A program made the position numbers and the translations under genes. The notes beneath the pieces were generated by a model that saw nothing but the letters and a program-made list of their open reading frames with translations, made no database searches and had not been told where the DNA came from. A DNA stretch of 64,000 nucleotides from Streptomyces malaysiensis subsp. samsunensis (lineage in GTDB: Bacteria; Actinomycetota; Actinomycetes; Streptomycetales; Streptomycetaceae): positions 28,077 to 92,076 of the forward strand of contig NZ_JANIIC010000050.1 in the NCBI RefSeq assembly GCF_024519315.1, given 5' to 3'. Positions 53,718-62,300 of the stretch are shown here, piece by piece. Within the stretch, counting starts at the first letter, position 1; each line of letters opens with the position of its first letter.

Positions 53718-53976
53718 CGGCGGCCTGCCGCAACCGGTCGACCATCGCGACCATCGCGTTGACGGTGCGGAAGTTCATGAGCTGGAGGTCCGGGCCGGCC
53801 ACCATGATGTCGTAGGTCGACTCCAGATGGACGACCAGCTCCATGGCGAAGAGCGAGGACAGGCCGCCGTCGGCGAACAGGTCGCGGTCGGGCGTCCACG
53901 GGGTCTTGGTCCGCTCCTCGAGGAAGGACAGCAGCTGCTGTTCGACGGACGCGTTCTCCGTGCTGGTACCCATCAC
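53710..53976 (-). CDS. fkbJ: FkbJ-like acyl carrier protein
   Basis: An 88-residue stand-alone ACP carrying the three-carbon unit from glyceryl- to methoxymalonyl-ACP. The phosphopantetheine Ser is in DGGLSSLFAMELVVHLE (near residue 41), followed by a short helix. Its ATG overlaps the preceding dehydrogenase stop by four bases and its end overlaps the next gene, showing tight coupling. Confidence 0.92.
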   Translation of the reverse strand: MMGTSTENASVEQQLLSFLEERTKTPWTPDRDLFADGGLSSLFAMELVVHLESTYDIMVAGPDLQLMNFRTVNAMVAMVDRLRQAAGE

Positions 53977-54854
53977 ATCGCCCTTTCGTAGGTGTAGAAG
54001 CCGCGGCCGCTCTTACGGCCGTGGTGTCCGTCGCGGACCTTGGACAGCAGCAGTTCGCACGGCCGGCAGCCCTCGTCACCGGTGCGCCGGTACAGCACCC
54101 ACAGCGAGTCGACGAGGTTGTCGATACCGATCAGATCGGCCGTGCGCAGTGGTCCGGTGGGGTGCCCCAGGCAGCCCCGCATCAGGGCGTCGACGTCCTC
54201 GACGGAGGCCGTGCCCTCCTCCACCACCCGCGCCGCGTCGTTGATCATCGGGTGCAGCACCCGGCTGGTGACGAACCCGGGGGCGTCGTTCACCACGATG
54301 ACCTTGCGCCGCAGCCGGTCCAGCAGCTCCCGGGTGGCACGCAGCGCGGCTTCGCCGGTGCGCGGGCCGCGGATCAGCTCGACGGTCGGGATCAGGTACG
54401 ACGGGTTCATGAAGTGGGTGCCGAGGAGGTCCTCGGGCCGGCCGATCGCGCCCGCCAGTTCGTCGATCGGGATCGAGGAGGTGTTGGAGATCAGTGGGGT
54501 GCCGGGCGTGACCGCCGGGGCCACCTCGGCCAGCACCTTGGCCTTCAGCTCGGCGTCCTCGGTGATGGCCTCGATCACCGCGGCCGGTCCGGCCGCCCAG
54601 TCCACCTCGGCCGGGGCGGTGACCTCGGTCAGTTCGCCGGTGGTGACGTCCTTCGGCAGCGCACCCATCATCTGCGCCATCCGCAGGCCCTCCCGAATCC
54701 GGCCGCGGGCCACGGGCAGCACGCCCTCCGCGGTGTCCACCAGGGTGACCGGCACCCCGTGGGCGAGGGCCAGCGTGGTGATGCCGACGCCCATCACACC
54801 GGCGCCGAGCACCACCAGCGCCCGGTCCTGCGGCTCATGAGCTGCTGACGTCAC
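53973..54854 (-). CDS. fkbK: FkbK-like 3-hydroxyacyl dehydrogenase (methoxymalonyl-ACP pathway)
   Basis: NAD-dependent enzyme of 293 residues resembling 3-hydroxybutyryl-CoA dehydrogenase, oxidising the glyceryl C3 towards the carboxylate. The Rossmann motif LVVLGAGVMGVGITTLALAHG starts near residue 12; SNTSSIPIDELAGAI, LLGTHFMNPSYLIPTVELI, VNDAPGFVTSRVLHPMIND and a C-terminal GRGFYTYERAM complete the family pattern. GTG 54854 is chosen because GGGAGGAC lies five bases upstream; the longer frame is Pro/Arg-rich. A 144-base gap separates it from the O-methyltransferase. Confidence 0.93.
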   Translation of the reverse strand: MTSAAHEPQDRALVVLGAGVMGVGITTLALAHGVPVTLVDTAEGVLPVARGRIREGLRMAQMMGALPKDVTTGELTEVTAPAEVDWAAGPAAVIEAITEDAELKAKVLAEVAPAVTPGTPLISNTSSIPIDELAGAIGRPEDLLGTHFMNPSYLIPTVELIRGPRTGEAALRATRELLDRLRRKVIVVNDAPGFVTSRVLHPMINDAARVVEEGTASVEDVDALMRGCLGHPTGPLRTADLIGIDNLVDSLWVLYRRTGDEGCRPCELLLSKVRDGHHGRKSGRGFYTYERAM

Positions 54855-54998
54855 ATGTCCTCCCGAACGTTCACTTCCGTGGGCCGACGGCCCGGCGGCG
54901 GACCGGCCGGGCGGCGGGGGCCGAGCCGCCACGGCCACCGGCGCGGTGCGGCCGGGCGGCAGGGCGTGGCGGCAAGGGGCTTGGGGTGGTGCGGTGGA

Positions 54999-55682
54999 TC
55001 AGGCGGCGGTGCGGCGGACCAGCGTGATGCCGTCGGCGGCCGGCAGCAGCGACAGCTCGACGCGGTCGTCGGTGAACAGCTTGGCGTTCAGCTCCCGCAC
55101 CGCGACGGTGTCGGGGTCCTGCGCGGCGGGGTCGATGACCCGGCCGAAGAAGAGCGTGTTGTCGATGACCACGAGCCCGCCCGGCCGTACCAGCCGCAGC
55201 GCCTGCTCGTAGTAGGCCGGGTAGTTCGCCTTGTCGGCATCGACGAAAACCAGGCCGAAGGAGTCCGGCCCGAAGCCGGTGTCGGCCAGCAGCGCGTCCA
55301 GGGTCTCGGTGGCCCGGCCGACGCGTACCTCGATGCGGTCGGCGACGCCCGCGCGCTTCCAGTACTCGCGGCCGACGGACGGCCACTTGTCGGTGACGTC
55401 GCACGTCACGATCCGACCGTCGAGCGGCAGCGCGCGGGCCATGCACAGCGTGCTGTACCCGGTGTAGGTGCCGATCTCCAGGACGGTCCTCGCCCGCGTG
55501 AGCGAGACCAGCAGGGCGAGCAGCTGGCCCTCCTCCGCGGCCACCGGGAGCGTTGTGCCGCCCGGCAGCCCGGCGGTCTCCTCGCGGAGGCCGCGCAGGA
55601 TCTCGTCGTCACGCAGCGAGACCGAGGTGATGTAGTCCAGCAGCTCCGCGGACGTGCTCACTTGGTTCGCCATGGCCTCCAT
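54999..55682 (-). CDS. fkbG: FkbG-like O-methyltransferase (methoxymalonyl-ACP pathway)
   Basis: SAM-dependent, catechol-OMT-like enzyme of 227 residues that methylates the 2-hydroxyl of hydroxymalonyl-ACP. Motifs: VLEIGTYTGYSTLCMARAL (SAM binding), VTCDVTDKW, FVDADKANYPAYYEQALRLV (metal ligand region) and GGLVVIDNTLFFGRV. Two ATGs are possible, 55682 and 55673; neither has an ideal ribosome site. It is the first gene of the cassette; only 52 bases separate it from the upstream MFS stop, with a repeated CTAGGGG box there. Confidence 0.92.
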   Translation of the reverse strand: MEAMANQVSTSAELLDYITSVSLRDDEILRGLREETAGLPGGTTLPVAAEEGQLLALLVSLTRARTVLEIGTYTGYSTLCMARALPLDGRIVTCDVTDKWPSVGREYWKRAGVADRIEVRVGRATETLDALLADTGFGPDSFGLVFVDADKANYPAYYEQALRLVRPGGLVVIDNTLFFGRVIDPAAQDPDTVAVRELNAKLFTDDRVELSLLPAADGITLVRRTAA

Positions 55683-55724
55683 GGTGGGAGAGCACGCCGC
55701 GGCGCGGCGGGGACGGAGTCGTTT

Positions 55725-55742
55725 CTAGGGGGGTTTAGGGGG
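55725..55742. promoter_or_regulatory. CTAGGGGGG/TTTAGGGGG repeat before the methoxymalonyl cassette
   Basis: Two TAGGGGG units ten bases apart, overlapping the MFS stop codon and about 45 bases before fkbG. The same kind of repeat precedes the PKS gene at 59198-59216, so this may be a shared site for a cluster regulator of LuxR/LAL type; that regulator is not in the window. Confidence 0.4.
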
Positions 55743-57171
55743 CCGGATTCGCGTCGGCGACCGACTCCTTCTCCGGCTTCGACTCCAGCGTGCCGGCCGC
55801 CTCACTGTCGCGGACCCGCAGGGTCAGCAGCAGCGCCACGATCGCGAGTCCGCTGGTGATGACGAAGCCCAGCTGGTACGTGGACAGATCCGGCGCACCG
55901 CCGTCGGTGGTGGTGCCCAGTCCGGCCAGAACGGTGCTGAGCAGGCTGACGCCGAGCGCGGCGCCGGTCTGGGTGGCCGTGCTGAACAGCGAGGAGGCGA
56001 CCCCGACCTGCTGCGGCGTCAGGGTGGCGAACGACGTGGTCTGCGCGGCGTTGTAGGCGATGGCGCTGACCGCGCCGGTGTAAAGCATGATCAGCCACAC
56101 CAGCCACCGCTGCGTGTCGACGTCGATCAACGCCATCAGCGCCAGGCCCACGAACGAGGCGGTCAGCGACACCAGCAGGTGCCTGCGCGGACCGAGCCGG
56201 TGGTACATCTTCACCGCGACCTGTGCCCCGGCGATGGCCCCGATGGCGGCGGGGCCGATGTCGATGCCGACGCGCAGGGCCGAGCGGCCGAACACCTCCT
56301 GGTACAGCAGCGGGAACACGAAGTTGTACGCGGCGTTGAACGCGGTGATCATCAAGATGATGCCGGAGCTGATCCGGAAGATGTGGTTGCCGAAGACCCT
56401 CAGGTCCAACAGGGGGTGAGCGGCCCGCAGTTCGGTGAAGACCAGCAGCCCGAGCAGCACCACACCGCCGACGACGCAGCCCAGCACAAGCGCCGAGGTC
56501 CAGCCCTCGGTCACGCTCTTGTTCAGCCCGTACATCAGCAGGGTGAGCCCGCCGGCCGCGTAGACGAAGCCGAGGACGTCGAACGGGTTGCGCGCCCGTA
56601 CCCCGTCGTCGTCCAGGAAGAACACGGCGAACAGGGTCGCGGCGACGCCGATGGGCAGGTTGATGTAGAAGATCCAGCGCCAGGAGAGCGAGTCGGCGAT
56701 GAAGCCGCCGAGCACCGATCCGATCAGCGGGGCGGCGGCGATCGGGATGGTCATGACCCGGCTGGCCTTGATCCGCTCCTCCGGCGGGAAGGTGCGCACC
56801 AGCATCGCCATCACCACCGGCCCGAACAGACCGCCGCTGAGGCCCTGGAAAAGCCGGAAGATCATCAGTTGTGGCAGGTTCTGGGCCACCCCGCATGCGA
56901 CGGAGGTGAGCGTGAAGACGACCAGCCCGAGCACGAACACCTGCTTGGTGCCCCACCGGTCGCCGCACCAGTTCGCCGCGGGGATGCCGATGACCAGGCC
57001 CAACAGGTAACTGACCACGACAACACCGGCGCTGACCGTATCCACGTGGTAGTCCCGGCTGATCGCCGGCAGTGCCACGGTCACGATCGTCATGTCGAGC
57101 ATGCGCACGAACATGGAGACGGTGAACATCACGCTGACTGATAATTTCGGATTTAGTCGTGGCGCTTTCAT
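55735..57171 (-). CDS. MFS exporter within the polyketide cluster (DHA2 type)
   Basis: A 478-residue 14-helix transporter: MLDMTIVTVALPAISRDY at helix 1, NWCGDRWGTKQVFVLG (motif A), LFQGLSGGLFGPVVMAML and GSVLGGFIADSLSWRWIFYINLP (motif C and DHA2 signature). The ATG at 57171 follows GGAGGAAC. Placed between the methoxymalonyl cassette and the PKS, it is the most likely exporter of the finished product or a resistance pump. It is divergent from the SRPBCC-like gene over 271 bases that hold only promoter-like AT-rich patches. Confidence 0.9.
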   Translation of the reverse strand: MKAPRLNPKLSVSVMFTVSMFVRMLDMTIVTVALPAISRDYHVDTVSAGVVVVSYLLGLVIGIPAANWCGDRWGTKQVFVLGLVVFTLTSVACGVAQNLPQLMIFRLFQGLSGGLFGPVVMAMLVRTFPPEERIKASRVMTIPIAAAPLIGSVLGGFIADSLSWRWIFYINLPIGVAATLFAVFFLDDDGVRARNPFDVLGFVYAAGGLTLLMYGLNKSVTEGWTSALVLGCVVGGVVLLGLLVFTELRAAHPLLDLRVFGNHIFRISSGIILMITAFNAAYNFVFPLLYQEVFGRSALRVGIDIGPAAIGAIAGAQVAVKMYHRLGPRRHLLVSLTASFVGLALMALIDVDTQRWLVWLIMLYTGAVSAIAYNAAQTTSFATLTPQQVGVASSLFSTATQTGAALGVSLLSTVLAGLGTTTDGGAPDLSTYQLGFVITSGLAIVALLLTLRVRDSEAAGTLESKPEKESVADANPAP

Positions 57172-57442
57172 CTGTTCCTCCGGATCAGGGCACGTTGCAC
57201 GGGGCATACATTCCCATCATCCGCTCATCTTGGTCAAGGCAAACAATACGGCGCTGAGCTGCGGAAACGCCGGTCACCCGGGCGGCGTAGGACAAATAAT
57301 TACCGCCCGATGGACAGACGTTGGAAAACTCCGAATTCCCGGTGCGGCCGGGCCCGCTCTACGCTCGCGGCTGCCGAGCCGTCAGCCGAAGACCGTGCGG
57401 CAGCACCGGGTAGGGCGCCGCACCCGCTGAGAGCGAGACTAA

Positions 57443-57922
57443 GTGGCCATCATCATTTCTCATTCCGCCCTGATCAACGATTCCACGACGGACGACCAGG
57501 ACGGCATCAGCTACGACGCGCTGTGGGAGACCCTCCTCCGCAAGGCGGAATGCCCGGTCGACTACGTGGCGCAGATCAGTGAGTGCCGCATCGTCGAGCG
57601 GTACCCCGACGGTTTCTTGCGGGAGGCGGTCTTCTTCGGCAAGGACATCGTGCGGGAACGCGTCACGCCGCGCCGCGACCAGTGGCGCATCGACTTCGAG
57701 GTGATGGACGACCCGCGTTTCACCGCGGTCATCAACGAACTCGACCAGGACCCCGAGGGCCGTTTCCGCTACACCGTCTCGGTGGTGTTGTCGGAGCGTT
57801 CCGCCAAGCGCATCACCGAGGTCGAGGGACTGCTCGCGGAGACCGACGCGGGCGTACTGGAGACGGCCCGTCAGACCGCGGAGACGCTGCGCAAGGTGAC
57901 ACTGGACACCGCCGCGGCCTGA
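57443..57922 (+). CDS. SRPBCC/DUF1857-like small protein
   Basis: A 159-residue protein resembling the DUF1857 branch of the START/SRPBCC fold: ISYDALWETLLRKAECPVDYVAQISECRIVERYPDGFLREAVFFG, ERVTPRRDQWRIDFEV and GRFRYTVSVVL. This fold binds hydrophobic small molecules and includes aromatase/cyclases. GTG start. Embedded between exporter and chorismatase, it may bind or modify the aromatic starter or the polyketide; that role is inference. A terminator hairpin follows. Confidence 0.65.
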   Translation: MAIIISHSALINDSTTDDQDGISYDALWETLLRKAECPVDYVAQISECRIVERYPDGFLREAVFFGKDIVRERVTPRRDQWRIDFEVMDDPRFTAVINELDQDPEGRFRYTVSVVLSERSAKRITEVEGLLAETDAGVLETARQTAETLRKVTLDTAAA

Positions 57923-57962
57923 ATTCCCGCTCCTGCCGCGCCGCGGCCGGACGCGACATTAC

Positions 57963-57990
57963 GGCGCCCCGGGCCATATTCCGGGGCGCC
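57963..57990. terminator. Bidirectional terminator hairpin
   Basis: GGCGCCCCGG pairs perfectly with CCGGGGCGCC around an eight-base loop, between the convergent SRPBCC-like and chorismatase genes. Confidence 0.7.
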
Positions 57991-58028
57991 GATCGGCATT
58001 CCGAGGGCGCGGGGCGCGCCCGACCGTC

Positions 58029-59051
58029 CTACATGACCACGCCCTCGATCTCCACCAGCAGATCGGAACGGCAGACGTCCACCGTCAGGTACACGATATC
58101 GGCGTCCGGTGAGAACGCCTCCCGGCAGATCTCGCGCACCGCGGGCACATCCTCGGACCTGCGGACGTACACCTTGATATTGCGCAGCGCCGTCAGCCCG
58201 TGGCCGGCGGATATGCCGTGCGCGGCCAGGTTCCCGCCGCTGATGACGAGTTCGATGTTCTCCAGCGCCAGTCGGCACTGCTTGACCAGGTCGCCCTCGT
58301 GCGCCGTCTCATGGCCGAGCACGCTGGCGGTGCCGGACACGAAGACCTGGCCGCCGCCCCCGTCCGCGGCCCTGGACGGCAGGTAGGTGGCGCGGGCGAA
58401 GCGCGGCGCACGCGGGCCGTACCGCTTCGGGTAGTGGTAGGCCGGCACCTGCCGGGGGTTCTCGATGTGCACATGCCCGCCGGACCGGCAGGCCAGCAGG
58501 TAGAAGGCGATGCCGCCGCCCCGGGAGCCGATCCCGGTGGCCGCCGGGAACTGGTCGAACTCCAGCCGGCACTGCTCGAACGCCTCGGCCCGGCCGCGGC
58601 AGAAGTCGCGGTAGACCTCCATGCCCTCCGCGTTGTCGCGATTGATGTCACCGATGAAGTTCCACATGCGGAACACGCTGGAGTAGCCGAATTCCTCCAG
58701 CAGCTCGAACATGGTGACGTACGCCGCTCTGGTGGCTTCCGTGTACCGCCCGGTGGGTGGCACACGACCGGCACAGAAGAAGTACTCGCCGTCGTGCGCG
58801 TAGGTGATTCCGTCGCGTTCGCCGTGCTCCGCTTCGGCGTCCGTCACCCATACCTCGGCGAAGGGCTCCGCGGTCGGGGCGACCATGTTGATTTCGAGTT
58901 CGGGATAGCCGTGGTCAAGGGTCGGGTATTCGCACACGGACGCGTAGTTGACGACCCCGAGGATGTTTCTGCCGGCCGGGGGTACTCCCCTGGCGCGCCC
59001 GTTTTCGAAGTACGACGTCAACCCATTCAGGACAAGCGATGACGGGTTCAA
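58029..59051 (-). CDS. Chorismatase, Hyg5-like (predicted 3-hydroxybenzoate synthase)
   Basis: Enzyme of 340 residues that converts chorismate to a ring acid used as polyketide starter. The fold is that of FkbO/RapK/Hyg5: NILGVVNYASVCEYP, YFFCAGRVPPTGRYTEATRAAYVTMFELLEEFGYSSVFRMWNFIGDIN, GGHVHIENPRQVPAYHYPKRYGPRAPRFARATYLP, VFVSGTASVLGHETAH and VDVCRSDLLVEIEG. Gly240, Cys327 and catalytic Glu334 coincide with the numbers I recall for Hyg5, where Gly and Cys direct formation of 3-hydroxybenzoate; FkbO has Ala at the first position and makes the dihydroxycyclohexadiene acid. TTG start with CGGAG six bases upstream. The PKS loading ligase next door fits as the user of this acid. Confidence 0.9.
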   Translation of the reverse strand: MNPSSLVLNGLTSYFENGRARGVPPAGRNILGVVNYASVCEYPTLDHGYPELEINMVAPTAEPFAEVWVTDAEAEHGERDGITYAHDGEYFFCAGRVPPTGRYTEATRAAYVTMFELLEEFGYSSVFRMWNFIGDINRDNAEGMEVYRDFCRGRAEAFEQCRLEFDQFPAATGIGSRGGGIAFYLLACRSGGHVHIENPRQVPAYHYPKRYGPRAPRFARATYLPSRAADGGGGQVFVSGTASVLGHETAHEGDLVKQCRLALENIELVISGGNLAAHGISAGHGLTALRNIKVYVRRSEDVPAVREICREAFSPDADIVYLTVDVCRSDLLVEIEGVVM

Positions 59052-59197
59052 TGTGGCTCCGCGTTCTCTCTTCGGGTTGCTTTCTCATGGCCCCGGGAAC
59101 GATGCGCCGGAGGCGTTCTTGCGGCCCGTCAAAAAAGCTACACTGCGCCCCGACCGGGCCGCGGCGGCGACCGGTGAGTACAAAAAAATAGTGACCA

Positions 59198-59216
59198 CTA
59201 GGGGGCGGCTAGGGGG
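59198..59216. promoter_or_regulatory. CTAGGGGG direct repeats upstream of the PKS gene
   Basis: CTAGGGGG at 59198-59205 and 59209-59216, 11 bases apart (one helical turn), in the 323-base interval 59052-59374 between the divergent chorismatase and PKS genes. Similar to 55725-55742. Spacing by one turn suggests a dimeric or LAL-type activator site. No gene is seen in the interval. Confidence 0.45.
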
Positions 59217-59374
59217 GTGTTACGGGCTTCCACTTGGTTAATGTGCCGCCTGCTGGCCGCTTTTACGGACACGGCCTTTGGAATAAGCCGGGATTGACGT
59301 CCGCGGGTCGGCGGACACCGTCAGCGGAGCGCCGACCGACCGGGACGACCGGTACGACCGAGAGGTGTGGTGGC

Positions 59375-62300
59375 ATGCTCCGTCGCGAGCTGATCCGGCC
59401 GTTGCCCGAGCTGCTGAAAGCGCACGCGGCCCGCAGGGGAAGCCAGACCGCGTTCGCCGACTCGAGGCGTGGCGTCAGCTACGCCCAGCTGGAGGCGCGC
59501 ACCCGTCGGCTGGCCGGACACCTCGCCCAGCTGCGGCTGCTGCCCGGCGACCGGGCCGCCATCTACCTGGGCAACTGTGTCGAGACCATCGAGAGCTATC
59601 TGGCCATCGCGCGCGCCAGCGCGATCGGCGTGCCCATCAACCCGCACTCCTCCACCGCCGAGCTCGCCTATCTGCTCGACGACAGCGCGGCCCGGGTCAT
59701 CGTCACCGACCACACCCGGCTGCCCCAGGTCCGCCGGCTCCAGGCGGAACGGCCGCATCTGACCGTGGTGGTCACCGGCGACGAGGAAAGCGGCGCGGTG
59801 CCGTTCGACGCGCTCGCCGAGACCGAACCGCAGCAGCCCGCCCGCGACGACCTCGGGCTGGACGACATCGCCTGGATGCTCTACACCTCCGGCACCACCG
59901 GTCGGCCCAAGGGCGTGCTGTCCACCCAGCGCAGCTGCCTGTGGTCGGTGGCCGCCTCGTCCGCCGGTGTGCTGGGGCTCTCCGAGACCGACCGGGTGCT
60001 GTGGCCGGTGCCGCTGTTCCACAGCCTGGCGCACATCTACTGCGTGCTCAGCGTGACCGCGGTCGGCGCGACCGCGCGGATCACCGAGGCGTTCGACGCC
60101 GAGGAGCTGCTGCACACGCTGCGCGCCGAGGAGTTCACCTTCCTGGCCGGTGTGCCGACCATGTACCACTATCTGCTGGACGCCGCCCGGGACGGCGACC
60201 TGTCGCTGCCGAACCTGCGGGTGTGCCTGTCGGCCGGTGCGATCAGCACCGCGACGCTGCGCGCCGAGTTCCAGGAGACCTTCGGCGTCCCGCTGCTCGA
60301 CTGCTACGGCAGCACCGAGACCTGCGGCCTGATCACCGCCAACTGGCCGAACGGGACCCAGGTCGAGGGCTCCTGCGGACTGCCGGTGCCCGGCCTGACC
60401 GTACGGATCGTCGACCCGGAGACCCACGAGAGTGTCGAGACCGGCGAGGAGGGCGAGATCTGGGTCGGCGGGCCCAGCCTGATGGTCGGCTACTACAACC
60501 AGCCGGAGGCGACCGAGGCGGCGCTGCCCCGCGGCTGGTACCGCACCGGCGACCTCGGCCGCCGCGACGACCTCGGCTACCACACCATCACCGGGCGGCT
60601 CAGCGAGCTGATCATCCGCAGCGGGGAGAACATCCACCCGACCGAGGTTGAGCAGGTGCTGCTGCGAGTGCCGGGCGTGGCCGACGCGGCGGTCGTCGGC
60701 TCGGCCCACCCCGCCCTCGGCGAGGTGCCGGTCGCGTTCCTCGTACCGGCCGCGGACGGCTTCGACCCGGACGAGGTGTTCGCCGCCTGCCGCGAGCACC
60801 TGGCGTACTTCAAGGTGCCGGAGGAGCTGTACGAAATCGGTTCCATACCGCGCACCGGGTCCGGGAAGATCAAGCGGCACGTGCTGGCGCAGAGCCCGGC
60901 CCGGCTGCGGGCGGTGAGCTCCGGGTCGTTCGAGTCGCTGTTCCGCGTGGAGTGGACAGCGCCGGTGACGGAGGCCGGGCCGGTCGACGGCGACCGGGCG
61001 ACCCCCGCGCACCGGGCCGGTGGCAACGTGGCGACGGCGGACCCCGAAGCGCCCGGGTCGGCGGTCGTGGGCTGCCCGCGCGGCTCCCTCGACGAGGTGC
61101 TGCGCGCGGTGCGGACCGGGCTGACCGACCGGTCCGGCCGGGTGGCCGTGCTGACCCACGGTGCGGACCACGACCCGGCGCAGGCCGCGGTCTGGGGGCT
61201 GGTGGAGTCGATGCGGGCGGACGCGCCGCACGACGCGCCGGTGCTGGTGGACGCCGACGGCGGCGAGGCGACCGCCGCGCTGTCGGCCGTCCTGGCGTCC
61301 GGGCAGCCACGGGCGCTGGTGCGCGGCAGCGAGGTGCTGGTCCCCCGGCTGGCACGGGCGGGGAGCGGGCAGCGGGTGAGCCGGCCGGACCCGGACGGCA
61401 CCGTGCTGGTCTCCGGCGCGGACCAGGAGCAGGCCGCCGAGCTCGCCGGGCACCTGGTCGCCGCGTACGGCATACGGCATGTGCGGCTGCTCGCCCGCAC
61501 GGCCGTACCGGACCTGGTCGCGCGCCTGACCGAGCTGGGTGCGTCCGTGACTCAGACGGTCCGCGCGCCCGGCGACCGGGCATCGCTGGCGGAGGCGTTC
61601 CAGACGGCCGGGCCGCCGGTCACGGCCGTATTGCAAGTGGCCGGTCCGGAGACGCTGCCGACCACGCTCACCGGCGAGGTCGAACTCGGCCCGCTCCAGG
61701 ACGCGCTGGCCCTGGACGAACTCACCCGGGAGACGCCCCCGGCACTGTTCGTGCTCTCCGCACCGATCGACAACGGCCCGGCGCATGCGGTCTTCCAGGC
61801 GGTGGCCAACCGTCGGCACGCCGCGGGGCTGCCCGCGCTGGCCCTCGGCTGGGGGCCGCGCGAGGAGCTGACGTCTCGGGAGAGGCTCGCCCTGTTCGAC
61901 GCGGCGACCACGGTGGACGACGCGTCGGTGCTGGCGATACGGCATGAACTGGCCGCATCGGCCGTCGACACCGGCGCCGCCGGACGGCTGGTCCGGCTCC
62001 CCGCGGCGGAGCGCGGCCGTGCCCTGCTCGACCTGGTGCTGTCCGAGGTCGGCGTGATCACCGGCGGCCGACCGGTACACGGCCGACAGTCGTTCCGCGA
62101 CATCGGCATGACGTCCACCAGCGCCGTGGAGCTGCGGGGCCGACTGGCGGCGGCGACCGGTCTGGCGCTGCCCGCCACACTCGCCTTCGACTACCCCAAC
62201 CCCGACGCCCTGGCGGCCTACCTCGGCGGCCGCCTGTTCGGCGACACATCCGCGGCGGGCCCCGACACGGAGCCGGCGGACCCCGCCGCTCCATCCGGTG

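Noticed and set aside
59321..62080. A 919-codon minus-strand frame opposite the PKS
   Set aside because: Low-complexity Arg/Gly/Val sequence antisense to clear CoA-ligase and KR-like domains.
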